Source of the DNA: Saccharothrix ecbatanensis
GTDB taxonomy: Bacteria; Actinomycetota; Actinomycetes; Mycobacteriales; Pseudonocardiaceae
Reading direction: 5' to 3'
Assembly (NCBI RefSeq): GCF_014205015.1
Contig: NZ_JACHMO010000001.1
Location: forward strand, 2,480,001 to 2,544,000
DNA: 64,000 nucleotides
The stretch's first letter is position 1; every line of letters begins with the position of its first letter. This document shows positions 15,710 through 23,921 of this stretch, one piece after another. Below the pieces are notes generated by a model. That model saw nothing but the letters and a program-made list of their open reading frames with translations. It was not told the DNA's origin and did not search any database. The position numbers and the translations under genes are program-made.

Positions 15710-18700
15710 ATGAACCCGATGTCGCACGCTGACCTGCGCGAACGCCTGTCCGAACTGATGCCGCGGGACCAGCGGAGGCTCAGTCGCCGGCTCGACGGCG
15801 CGCGCAAGGTCCGCGACGACAAGGCGCGGGCGGCCGTCCTCGCCGAGATCGAGGCCGAAGTCGAGGCCGCCGACCTGCGGGTCGCGCTGCGCCGCGAGAA
15901 CGTGCCGAAGATCACCTACCCGGCCGAGCTGCCCGTCAGCGCCCGCAAGGACGACATCGCCGCGCTCATCCGCGACCACCAGGTCGTGATCGTGGCCGGC
16001 GAGACCGGCTCCGGCAAGACCACCCAGCTGCCCAAGATCTGCCTCGAACTCGGCCGCGGCGTGCTCGGCCAGATCGGCCACACCCAGCCCCGCCGCCTCG
16101 CCGCCCGCACCGTCGCCGAACGCGTCGCGCACGAACTGGGCACCGAGCTGGGCAGCGCCATCGGCTACAAGGTCCGGTTCTCCGACCAGTCCGGCGATGA
16201 GACGCTGGTCAAGCTCATGACCGACGGCATCCTGCTGGCCGAGCTCCAGACCGACCGGATGCTGTCCCGCTACGACACGATCATCATCGACGAGGCGCAC
16301 GAACGCAGCCTCAACGTCGACTTCCTGCTCGGCTACCTCAAGCAGCTCCTGCCGAAGCGGCCCGACCTCAAGGTCGTCATCACGTCGGCGACCATCGACC
16401 CGCAGCGGTTCTCCCGCCACTTCGGCGACGCCCCGATCATCGAGGTCTCCGGCCGCACGTACCCCGTCGAGGTCCGCTACCGACCCGTCGTGGACCCCGA
16501 AGACCCCGAAGCCGACCCGGACCGCGACCAGACCCAGGCCGTCTGCGACGCCGTGCGCGAACTCCAGGCCGAAGGACCCGGCGACGTGCTGGTGTTCCTG
16601 TCCGGCGAACGCGAGATCCGCGACACCGCCGACGCCCTCGCCGCGCTGGACCTGCGCAACACCGAGATCCTGCCGCTGTACGCGCGGCTGTCTTTCGGCG
16701 AGCAGCACCGCGTGTTCCAGCCGCACACCGCCCGCCGCGTCGTGCTCGCCACCAACGTCGCCGAGACGTCGCTGACCGTGCCGGGCATCAAGTACGTGGT
16801 CGACCCGGGCACCGCGCGCATCTCCCGCTACAGCCACCGCCTCAAGGTGCAGCGGCTGCCCATCGAACCCGTCTCCCAGGCGTCGGCCAACCAGCGCAAG
16901 GGCCGCTGCGGTCGGATGTCCGACGGAATCTGCATCCGCCTGTACAGCGAGGACGACTTCGACGCCCGCCCCGAGTTCACCGACCCGGAGATCCTGCGCA
17001 CCAACCTCGCCTCGGTCATCCTCCAGATGACGTCCATCGGGCTGGGCGACATCGCCGCGTTCCCGTTCATCGACCCGCCCGACGCCCGCAACATCAACGA
17101 CGGCGTGCAGCTGCTCCAGGAGCTGGGCGCGCTGCTGCCCGCCGAGAAGCAGCTGACCCCGCTGGGCCGCAAGCTCGCCCAGCTGCCCGTCGACCCGCGC
17201 CTGGCGCGCATGGTCATCGAGGCCGACCGCAACGGCTGCGTCCGCGAGGTCATGGTCATCGCCGCCGCGCTGTCCATCCAGGACCCGCGCGAACGCCCGT
17301 CGGACAAGCAGCAGGCCGCCGACGAGTTCCACGGCCGGTTCAAGGACCCCGACTCGGACTTCACCGCGTTCCTCAACCTGTGGCAGTACGTGCGGGAGCA
17401 GCAGAAGGCGCTGTCGTCCAACCAGTTCCGCCGGCTGTGCCGCAACGAGTTCCTCAACTACCTGCGCGTGCGCGAGTGGCAGGACATCTACCAGCAGCTG
17501 CGGCAGGTCGCGAAGACCCTCGGCGTGCACGTCAACGACGAGCCCGCCGACCCGCGCAACGTGCACATCTCGCTGCTGTCCGGGCTGCTGTCCCACATCG
17601 GCGTCAAGGACGTGCCGAAGAAGCGCGATCCGGGCAAGCGGGTCTCGACCGAGTACCTGGGCGCCCGCAGCGCGAAGTTCGGGATCTTCCCCGGCTCCGC
17701 GCTGTTCCGCAAACCACCGCAGTGGGTGATGGCCGCCGAACTCGTGGAGACCTCGCGGTTGTGGGGCCGCACCGTCGCCAAGATCGAACCCGAGTGGGCC
17801 GAGAACCTGGCCGGGCACCTCGTCAAGCGCACCTACAGCGAACCCCACTGGGAAGCCAAGCGCGGCTCCGTCGTCGCCATGGAGAAGGTCACGCTGTACG
17901 GGGTGCCGATCGTGGCCGCCCGCAAGGTCAACTACGGGAGCATCGACCCCGAGCTGTCCCGTGACCTGTTCATCCGGCACGCCCTGGTGCAGGGGGAGTG
18001 GACCACCCACCACAAGTTCTTCCACCGCAACCGGGAACTGCTCGCCGAGGTCGAGGAACTGGAGAACCGGGCCCGCCGCCGCGACATCGTGGTGGACGAG
18101 GAGACCGTCTACGCGTTCTACGACGAGCGTGTGCCGGCCGACGTCGTGTCCGTGCGGCACTTCGACACGTGGTGGAAGAAGACCCGCCACACCGAGCCCG
18201 AACTGCTCACGTTCGACAAGGCGATGCTGGTCAACGACCGGACCGCGGTCACCCCCGAGGCCTACCCCGACGAGCTGCGCCGCGGCGGACTGACCCTGCC
18301 GCTGACCTACCGGTTCGAACCCGGCACGGCCGTCGACGGCATCACCGTCGACCTGCCGCTGCCCGCGCTCACCGCCCTGCCGGACGACTCGCTGTCCTGG
18401 CAGGTCCCCGGCCTGCGCACGGAACTCGTCGTCGCGCTCATCAGGTCGCTGCCCAAACCGGTCCGCCGCAACTTCGTGCCCGTGCCCGACGTCGCCGCGG
18501 CCGCCCTGTCCGGCATCGACCCCAACGAACCCCTGCTGCCCGCGCTGGAACGCGAACTGCGCCGGCTCACCGGCGTCGTCGTGCCCCGCGACGAGTGGCA
18601 GCTCGACCAGGTCCCCGAACACCTCAAGCTCACGTTCCGGATCGTCGGCGAGGACGACCGCGAGCTCGCCCGGGGCAAGGACCTCGGCGCGCTGAAGGCC

Positions 18701-19615
18701 AAGCTCCAGGGTCAGCTGCGGGAGACCCTGGCCGCCGCCGCGAGCAACCTCGCCCGCACCGGCCTCACCACGTGGACCATCGGCGACCTGCCGCGCACCG
18801 TGCAGCGCCGCCACTCCGGCATCGTCGTCACCGCCTACCCCGCGCTGGTCGACAAGGGCGACACGGTCGCGGTGGAAATCCTCGACACCCCCGGACGCCA
18901 ACGGCAGGCCATGTGGCGCGGCACCCGCCGACTGCTGCTGCTCAACGTGCCGTCACCGGTCAAGAGCCTGCAACGCGGCCTGAACAACGCCGAGAAGCTC
19001 GCCCTGACCCGCAACCCGCACGGCGGCGTCGCACCGCTGCTCGCCGACTGCATCGCCGCCGCCGTCGACAAGCTCCTGCGCGACGCCGGCGGACCGGTGT
19101 GGGACGAGTCGGCGTTCACCAAGCTCACCGACACCGTGCGGCGGGGCCTGGGCGAGACCACGTTCGACGTCGTGCACAAGGTCCGCAAAGTGCTGGAAGC
19201 CGCACAGGACGTCGAACTGCGCATCAACGGCGTGCGCGGCCCGGTGTTCGAGGAATCGCTCGCCGACGTCCGCACCCAGCTCACCGGCCTGGTGCACAAC
19301 GGTTTCGTCACGTCGGCGGGCGCGGACCGGCTCACCGACGTGCACCGCTACCTGCAAGGAATCTCGCGGCGGCTGGAGAAGCTGCCCGAGAACGTGAAGC
19401 GCGACCAGGAGTGGATGGACCGCGTCCACGCCGTGCACACCGAGTACCGCGAACTGCGCGCCGCCCTGCCCGCCGACGAACCGCACGAGGAGCTGGACGA
19501 GGTGCGGTGGATGATCGAGGAACTGCGGCTGAGCTACTTCGCCCAGACCATCGGCACCCGCTACACCGTGTCCGACAAGCGGATCTTCAAAGCCCTCGAC
19601 GCCGTGCCCCGCTGA
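15710..19615 (+). CDS. hrpA: ATP-dependent RNA helicase HrpA
   Basis: A 1301-residue DEAH-box helicase, the full length expected for bacterial HrpA. Walker A GETGSGKTTQ is near residue 98, the DEAH box near 195 (IIIDEAHERS), the SAT motif near 225, and motif VI QRKGRCGR near 394. The helicase-associated, OB-fold and C-terminal HrpA-specific domains follow (for example VWDESAFTKLTDTVRRGLGETTFDVV and WMIEELRLSYFAQTIGTRYTVSDKRI). The family remodels RNA and rescues stalled ribosomes. It stands alone; the upstream thioesterase ends 42 nt before. Start is ATG, with MSHADLR four codons later as an alternative. Confidence 0.97.
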   Translation: MNPMSHADLRERLSELMPRDQRRLSRRLDGARKVRDDKARAAVLAEIEAEVEAADLRVALRRENVPKITYPAELPVSARKDDIAALIRDHQVVIVAGETGSGKTTQLPKICLELGRGVLGQIGHTQPRRLAARTVAERVAHELGTELGSAIGYKVRFSDQSGDETLVKLMTDGILLAELQTDRMLSRYDTIIIDEAHERSLNVDFLLGYLKQLLPKRPDLKVVITSATIDPQRFSRHFGDAPIIEVSGRTYPVEVRYRPVVDPEDPEADPDRDQTQAVCDAVRELQAEGPGDVLVFLSGEREIRDTADALAALDLRNTEILPLYARLSFGEQHRVFQPHTARRVVLATNVAETSLTVPGIKYVVDPGTARISRYSHRLKVQRLPIEPVSQASANQRKGRCGRMSDGICIRLYSEDDFDARPEFTDPEILRTNLASVILQMTSIGLGDIAAFPFIDPPDARNINDGVQLLQELGALLPAEKQLTPLGRKLAQLPVDPRLARMVIEADRNGCVREVMVIAAALSIQDPRERPSDKQQAADEFHGRFKDPDSDFTAFLNLWQYVREQQKALSSNQFRRLCRNEFLNYLRVREWQDIYQQLRQVAKTLGVHVNDEPADPRNVHISLLSGLLSHIGVKDVPKKRDPGKRVSTEYLGARSAKFGIFPGSALFRKPPQWVMAAELVETSRLWGRTVAKIEPEWAENLAGHLVKRTYSEPHWEAKRGSVVAMEKVTLYGVPIVAARKVNYGSIDPELSRDLFIRHALVQGEWTTHHKFFHRNRELLAEVEELENRARRRDIVVDEETVYAFYDERVPADVVSVRHFDTWWKKTRHTEPELLTFDKAMLVNDRTAVTPEAYPDELRRGGLTLPLTYRFEPGTAVDGITVDLPLPALTALPDDSLSWQVPGLRTELVVALIRSLPKPVRRNFVPVPDVAAAALSGIDPNEPLLPALERELRRLTGVVVPRDEWQLDQVPEHLKLTFRIVGEDDRELARGKDLGALKAKLQGQLRETLAAAASNLARTGLTTWTIGDLPRTVQRRHSGIVVTAYPALVDKGDTVAVEILDTPGRQRQAMWRGTRRLLLLNVPSPVKSLQRGLNNAEKLALTRNPHGGVAPLLADCIAAAVDKLLRDAGGPVWDESAFTKLTDTVRRGLGETTFDVVHKVRKVLEAAQDVELRINGVRGPVFEESLADVRTQLTGLVHNGFVTSAGADRLTDVHRYLQGISRRLEKLPENVKRDQEWMDRVHAVHTEYRELRAALPADEPHEELDEVRWMIEELRLSYFAQTIGTRYTVSDKRIFKALDAVPR

Positions 19616-19706
19616 CCGCCCGGTAATCCGGTTGAGCGGGCCGGGCAGGGTCGGTAGCGTCGGCCCCGTCCGGTTGATCAAGGTTCGGTTGTCCAGGAGG
19701 CTGACG

Positions 19707-19769
19707 ATGACGTGCATGGTTTCCGGTGGAGTCACGATCGCTCCGACCGGGGAGCGCGCCGCGCGCTGA
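19707..19769 (+). CDS. 20-residue leader peptide upstream of the phosphotransferase
   Basis: The ATG at 19707 is preceded at 6-nt spacing by CCAGGAGG, one of the best ribosome sites in the window, and opens MTCMVSGGVTIAPTGERAAR before TGA. It lies 166 nt upstream of the phosphotransferase start on the same strand. Between them the RNA can fold into several hairpins, and CTCCTCG (19826-19832) is exactly complementary to the gene's CGAGGAG ribosome site. This is the layout of ribosome-mediated attenuation as in antibiotic-resistance leaders. That the peptide is translated, and that it regulates, are inferences. Confidence 0.55.
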   Translation: MTCMVSGGVTIAPTGERAAR

Positions 19770-19935
19770 CCGTGCCGCCGACACGTCGTCGGCCGTAGCA
19801 GCTCAGCGAGACAGAGCGCGCACCCCTCCTCGACTCGGAGCGGTCCTCACCGGCCCGCGGGGTTCCTCCCCGGGCCGCCGGCATCGCCGCGCGCGGTGCC
19901 GTGACCCGCGTACCGCACTCCACGAGGAGAAATCC
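19770..19935 (+). promoter_or_regulatory. Structured leader / putative attenuator
   Basis: Between the leader peptide stop and the phosphotransferase start the RNA has a hairpin GCCGAC/GTCGGC (19777-19782 with 19788-19793), a strong stem CGGCCCG/CGGGCCG (19851-19857 with 19871-19877) with an inner GGG/CCC, and an anti-Shine-Dalgarno CTCCTCG at 19826-19832 that can pair with CGAGGAG at 19923-19929. The neighbouring CCTCCT (19825-19830) can alternatively pair with the leader peptide's own AGGAGG. No other gene is seen in 19616-19935. Confidence 0.5.
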
Positions 19936-20745
19936 GTGCATTCCGCATCATCCGGACCACCCGCACAGCCGTTGACCGCGGCCGAAGGCGGACCGAGCGA
20001 CGTCACCCACTCCGACGGGACCATCCTGCGTCCCGCCCGACCCTGGACCACGACCGTCCACGCGCTGCTGCGCCACCTGGAGGACGTCGGCTTCACCGGC
20101 GCGCCCCGCGTGGTCGGCGACGGCGTCGACGCGGACGGCAACGAAGTCCTGACCTACATCGACGGCGCCATCGTGCACCCGCACGCGTGGACCGACGAAG
20201 GTGTCCGGCAGGCCGGTGCGCTGCTCCGCGACCTGCACGACGCCACCGCGGGGTTCCGGCCGCCGCCGGACGCGGTGTGGCAGCCGTGGTGGATGCACCA
20301 CACCGGCCCGGACACCGTGATCGGGCACTGCGACGCGGGTCCGTGGCACATGGTGGCCCGCGACGGCCTTCCCGTCGGGCTCATCGACTGGACCCTCGCC
20401 GGTCCGGTCGACCGACTCGACGAGATCGCCGCCGCGGCGTGGTGGAACGCCCAGTTGCACGACGACGACGTCGCCGAGCGCAACGACCTGCCCGACGCCG
20501 GCCACCGCGCCCGGCAGTTGGGACTGTTCCTCGACGGCTACGGACTCCCGTCCCGCGACCGGGACGGGCTCGTCGGCCGGATGATCGAGTTCGCGATCCG
20601 CGACTGCGCCGCCGAGGCGACGTACGCGGGGATCACCCCGGACTCGACCGACCCGGGGCCACTGTGGGCGCTGTCCTGGCGGGCCAGGGCAGCCGCCTGG
20701 ATGATCCGCCACCGAGGACTGCTGGAAGCGGCCGCCCGGCGTTGA
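19936..20745 (+). CDS. APH-family phosphotransferase
   Basis: A 269-residue kinase of the aminoglycoside phosphotransferase/choline kinase superfamily. The N-lobe is HSDGTILRPARPWTTTVHALLRHLEDVGFTGAPRV, typical of a clade of actinobacterial APH-like proteins. The catalytic loop is HCDAGPWH at residues 131-138 with His in place of the usual Asn of H-x-D-x4-N, and the metal-binding Asp is in LIDWT (151). The substrate is unknown, and resistance is not demonstrated. The GTG at 19936 has GAGGAG eight bases upstream. The preceding leader peptide and structured RNA suggest translational control. A strong terminator follows. Confidence 0.85.
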   Translation: MHSASSGPPAQPLTAAEGGPSDVTHSDGTILRPARPWTTTVHALLRHLEDVGFTGAPRVVGDGVDADGNEVLTYIDGAIVHPHAWTDEGVRQAGALLRDLHDATAGFRPPPDAVWQPWWMHHTGPDTVIGHCDAGPWHMVARDGLPVGLIDWTLAGPVDRLDEIAAAAWWNAQLHDDDVAERNDLPDAGHRARQLGLFLDGYGLPSRDRDGLVGRMIEFAIRDCAAEATYAGITPDSTDPGPLWALSWRARAAAWMIRHRGLLEAAARR

Positions 20746-20775
20746 CCCGGGGCCCGCTCACATAGGCAGTCGTGA

Positions 20776-20806
20776 GGCAGGGCAGGGCCGTCGGCCCTGC
20801 CCTGCC
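20776..20806. terminator. 14-bp stem terminator between convergent genes
   Basis: GGCAGGGCAGGGCC (20776-20789) and GGCCCTGCCCTGCC (20793-20806) are perfect complements with a 3-nt loop. It follows the phosphotransferase stop by 30 nt and precedes a minus-strand gene, so it probably ends the phosphotransferase transcript. Confidence 0.75.
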
Positions 20807-20962
20807 CTGCCTTCTGGAACCAGCCGTCCCGGACCACGGCCGCACGGTGTCGCCCGAACTCCCGGTTGATCGTCCGAAGTGGACGTGCCGGTTCGGTCGC
20901 GCGGGTCGCCGGGTGGTGGCGCGGCCGGCCGGCTCGACCGGAACGTCGCCCGCCGCGGGGGA

Positions 20963-21475
20963 CTACCGGGACGCCCCACCCGTGGACGGGTCGGCGACCA
21001 GGCGGAACAGGTCGCGCGTCGGGTGCACGTCGACCGGGATGCGCGTCCCGACTTCGATGATCTCCTCCCCGCCGACGAGGTGGCTCGTGGTGAACGGCGG
21101 CCGGCCCGGCACGGTGACCAGCATCCGGACCCTGGTGCAGCGGTCGTCCTCGCCGCACCACACGCGCTCGGCGGACGTGACCTCGCCCATGACGCGCACG
21201 CCGGCCGTGTCCAGGTCGCGCCACACGCGCTGGTCCCGCACGGTGCCGACGACGGCCAGGACCAGGACGACCACGGTGAGAGGAGTCAAGACGAGACCGG
21301 TCACGACGACGCCCACCTTGTCGTCGTCGGGGACGTACCCGTTCAAAGCGGCCAGCAGGATCAGGGGACCGGCACACACGACCAGGAGCCCGAGCGCGGT
21401 CCAGATCGGCTGCTCGGCAAAGCCCGTCGGACGGTTCACCGGACCTTCCGCCTCGGGTAATCCGCCACTCGTCAC
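20963..21475 (-). CDS. Small membrane protein with DUF3592-like domain
   Basis: A 170-residue protein with two hydrophobic helices (residues about 25-50 and 60-85: LGLLVVCAGPLILLAAL and VVVTGLVLTPLTVVVLVLAVVG) and a soluble C-terminal half, GVRVMGEVTSAERVWCGEDD to IPVDVHPTRDLFRLV, that resembles the DUF3592 beta-rich domain. Function unknown. The GTG start at 21475 is favoured because a TACTAT -10 box lies 8 nt upstream with no ribosome site, as for the ArsR gene at 5345, so translation is probably leaderless. The open frame continues far upstream over the MarR gene as a shadow. Confidence 0.68.
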   Translation of the reverse strand: MTSGGLPEAEGPVNRPTGFAEQPIWTALGLLVVCAGPLILLAALNGYVPDDDKVGVVVTGLVLTPLTVVVLVLAVVGTVRDQRVWRDLDTAGVRVMGEVTSAERVWCGEDDRCTRVRMLVTVPGRPPFTTSHLVGGEEIIEVGTRIPVDVHPTRDLFRLVADPSTGGASR

Positions 21476-21588
21476 GGTTCGAAATAGTACGGACCTGATC
21501 CAGTCGGCGGTGCCGGTTACTCGCACTTCTCCAGCAGCCACGATCGCCTGACCGCACCCTGGGCGCCGGGATGCCGGATCCAGGCTCC

Positions 21589-22077
21589 TTAGTCGGCCGA
21601 CAGCTCCTCCGTCGCCGTGCGGCCCAACGCCGTCGTCCGGCGCAGGAAGTCCGCCAGCAGCGCCAACTCGTCCTCGCTGTACCCCTCGAACAGCCCGTCC
21701 ATCGCCGAGTTCATCCCCGAGTACAGCCCGAACAGCTCGGCATTGCGGTCCTTCACCGGCCGCACGGTCACCGCCCGCCGGTCCGCGGCCTGCGGATCGC
21801 GTTCGCGCGTGACCCACCCGCCCTTCTGGAGCCGGTCGAGGATGCCGGTCAACGTCGCCGGGTGCAGCCCGGCGCGGCGTGCCAACTCGCCCGGCGTCAT
21901 CGCACCGTGCTTGAGGATCAGCTCCAGGCAGTCCAGGTCGACGTCCTTCAGCTCCAGCCGCCGGCCGACCTGGTGGTTGAGCAGCGACAACTGGTTGCGC
22001 AGGTCGCGCAGCGCCTCCTTGATGGCCGTGACGGTCCGACGCCGGTCCCGCGCACTCCCTGAACTTATGGAACTCAT
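21589..22077 (-). CDS. MarR-family transcriptional regulator
   Basis: A 162-residue winged-helix repressor. The DNA-binding part is AMTPGELARRAGLHPATLTGILDRLQKGGWVTRERDPQAADRRAVTV, with the wing Asp-Arg-Arg characteristic of MarR proteins, flanked by dimerisation helices. It is divergent from two NmrA-like reductases. Its start codon lies inside a near-perfect inverted repeat (22076-22100), so it most likely represses itself and the reductase operon until a ligand, probably a reactive or phenolic compound, releases it. The ligand is unknown. Confidence 0.92.
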   Translation of the reverse strand: MSSISSGSARDRRRTVTAIKEALRDLRNQLSLLNHQVGRRLELKDVDLDCLELILKHGAMTPGELARRAGLHPATLTGILDRLQKGGWVTRERDPQAADRRAVTVRPVKDRNAELFGLYSGMNSAMDGLFEGYSEDELALLADFLRRTTALGRTATEELSAD

Positions 22078-22100
22078 ATGATATGGTCTCCGTATCGTAT
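22076..22100. promoter_or_regulatory. MarR operator in the divergent promoter
   Basis: ATATGATATGG (22076-22086) and CCGTATCGTAT (22090-22100) form an inverted repeat matching at 9 of 11 positions with a 3-nt spacer. It covers the MarR start and the region 36-60 nt before the reductase start, so one site can control both directions. It is a rare AT-rich patch. Confidence 0.7.
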
Positions 22101-22135
22101 CCGATCCACACGGAGTCTAACCGGGGGAACCAGCC

Positions 22136-22981
22136 ATGACCGTCCTCGTGACGGGGGCGACCGGCACCGTCGGCCGCCACCTCGTCCGCCTGCTCGACGG
22201 ACCCGTGCGCGCCGTGAGCCGCGACCCGCACGCCGACCTGGGCCCGCACGACGCGGAGCACCGCGTCTCGGTCGTCGACAACGACCCGATGCACCTCGTG
22301 GGCGTCACCGCCCTGTTCGTCCACCCGCGCGCCGTCGCCGACCCGGCCACCCTCGTCGCGCGGGCCCGTGCCGCCGGTGTGGGCAAGGTCGTCGCGCTGT
22401 CCGCGTCCAATGTGGACGACGACCCGGCCGACCAGCCCTCACGTCACCGCGGCGACCGCAACAAGGAAGCCGAGGACGCCGTCGCCGGCAGCGGCCTGCC
22501 CTGGGTGAGCGTGCGCGCCGGGTCGTTCGCCGGGAACACCGCCACCGCCTGGGCACACCAGATCCGCGCCGGCGACGTCGTTCACGGGCCCTACGCCGAC
22601 TTCTCCGAGGCGCCGCTGCACGAACGCGACCTCGCCGAGGTCATCGCCCACGCGCTGACCACCGACACGCTCGACGGCCGCCGCGTCGAGGTCACCGGAC
22701 CCCGTTCGCACACCCACGACGAGCTGGTCGCGATCATCGGCGGCGCACTCGGGCGACCGCTGCGCTACCAGGAGATCCCGCCCGAGCAGGCGATCGCCAA
22801 CTTCGTCCGGGCCGGCCTGCCGGAGCCGTTCGCGCACGCCCTGATGGCCCGTTACGCCAGGGGAGCGGGCCTGCCCGCCACCGTCACCGGCGAGGTCGAC
22901 AAGATCCTCCGCCGCCCCGCCCGGACCTATCCCGACTGGGTCGCCGACCACCTCGACATGTTCACCGGAGACCACTCATGA
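22136..22981 (+). CDS. NAD(P)H-binding NmrA-like reductase, first of tandem pair
   Basis: A 281-residue Rossmann-fold protein of the atypical short-chain dehydrogenase group. The nucleotide-binding motif is LVTGATGTVGRHLVRLL at residues 4-20. VVALSASNVDD takes the place of the classical catalytic region, and no YxxxK pair is evident, so it may be a redox sensor or a quinone/azo-type reductase. The end TYPDWVADHLDMF is typical of this family. It follows CCGGGGGAACC and overlaps the next reductase by 4 bp (ATGA). The MarR operator lies upstream. Confidence 0.86.
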   Translation: MTVLVTGATGTVGRHLVRLLDGPVRAVSRDPHADLGPHDAEHRVSVVDNDPMHLVGVTALFVHPRAVADPATLVARARAAGVGKVVALSASNVDDDPADQPSRHRGDRNKEAEDAVAGSGLPWVSVRAGSFAGNTATAWAHQIRAGDVVHGPYADFSEAPLHERDLAEVIAHALTTDTLDGRRVEVTGPRSHTHDELVAIIGGALGRPLRYQEIPPEQAIANFVRAGLPEPFAHALMARYARGAGLPATVTGEVDKILRRPARTYPDWVADHLDMFTGDHS

Positions 22982-23844
22982 CCATCCTCGTCACCGGGGC
23001 GGCCGGCACCGTCGGCCGGCACCTCGTCACCCAGCTCCTCGCCGCGGGCCACCAGGTCCGGGCGCTCAGCCGCCACCCCGAAGCCGCCGGGCTGCCCGCC
23101 GACGTCGAGGTCGTGCGGGGCGACACCACCGACGTGGACAGCCTCGCCGCCGCGTTCGCCGGCGTCACCGCCGCGCACCTGATCAACTTCGGTCGCGGCT
23201 ACCAGCCGCTGGACAACGGCGAGCAGATCGTCGCCGCCGCGGTCCGCGCGGGCGTCCGGCGCGTCACGCTCCTCGGCGGCTGGTCCGAAGGCACCCTCGA
23301 ACCCGCCGTGCGCGCGAGCACGCTCGACTGGACCCAGCTCCAGCCGCGGGCGGACTTCATGGCCAACACCCTCGCCGACTGGGGACCGCCGCTGCGCGCC
23401 CACGGCGTGATCCGCGAACCGCACGGCGACCGGCTCGGCGCCTCCGTGCACGAAGCCGACATCGCCGCCGTCGCCGCCACCGCCCTCACCACCGACGGCC
23501 ACGCCGGGCAGACCTACACCATCACCGGCCCCGAAGCGCTCACCCCGCGCGCCAAGGTCCGGCACCTCGCCGACGCCACCGGCCGTGACCTGCGGTTCGA
23601 GGAACTGACCCCCGACCAGGCCCGCGCGCTGTGGACGGCCGAGCCGCCGCCGTTGCAGATCTACCGCGTCGCACCCGGCGGCCCGGCGGAGAAGGCCGAC
23701 TTCGTCCTCCGGCTCTACGCGAACGTCCCCGAGTCCGGCTCGACGCCCACCGACACCGTCGAACGCGTCACCGGCCGGCCCGCCCGCACGTTCGCCCAGT
23801 GGGCGGTCGACCACGCCGACTCGTTCCGGCCGTCAGCCGCCTGA
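22978..23844 (+). CDS. NAD(P)H-binding NmrA-like reductase, second of tandem pair
   Basis: A 288-residue paralogue of the preceding protein: LVTGAAGTVGRHLVTQLLAAGHQVRALSR at residues 4-32, DNGEQIVAAAVRAGVRRVTLLGGWS and a matching C-terminus RPARTFAQWAVDHADSF. It starts at ATG overlapping the stop of the first gene. Pairs of this kind next to a MarR repressor are common in actinomycetes and are assumed to deal with electrophiles or aromatic compounds; the substrate is unknown. An 18-bp perfect hairpin follows immediately. Confidence 0.86.
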   Translation: MTILVTGAAGTVGRHLVTQLLAAGHQVRALSRHPEAAGLPADVEVVRGDTTDVDSLAAAFAGVTAAHLINFGRGYQPLDNGEQIVAAAVRAGVRRVTLLGGWSEGTLEPAVRASTLDWTQLQPRADFMANTLADWGPPLRAHGVIREPHGDRLGASVHEADIAAVAATALTTDGHAGQTYTITGPEALTPRAKVRHLADATGRDLRFEELTPDQARALWTAEPPPLQIYRVAPGGPAEKADFVLRLYANVPESGSTPTDTVERVTGRPARTFAQWAVDHADSFRPSAA

Positions 23845-23845
23845 A

Positions 23846-23885
23846 CGAGGGGTGACCGGGTCCGCGTGGACCCGGTCACCCCTCG
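23846..23885. terminator. 18-bp perfect hairpin between convergent operons
   Basis: The arm 23846-23863 is exactly complementary to 23868-23885 with a GCGT loop. It begins just after the reductase stop and lies 36 nt from the end of the opposing PP2C gene, so it can end both transcripts. Confidence 0.85.
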
Positions 23886-23917
23886 TCCGGGAACACTCCC
23901 TCGTCCGGGAACACTCC
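23882..23917. repeat. 18-bp tandem duplication
   Basis: CTCGTCCGGGAACACTCC occurs twice head to tail (23882-23899 and 23900-23917), starting inside the terminator's 3' arm and ending just before the PP2C stop. Confidence 0.9.
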
Positions 23918-23921
23918 GGAC

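Noticed and set aside
15701..18901. Minus-strand open frame of 1066 residues
   Set aside because: It is the antisense of hrpA, composed of Gly/Arg/Leu/Val/Asp-rich sequence without any recognisable motif; hrpA has all its helicase motifs.
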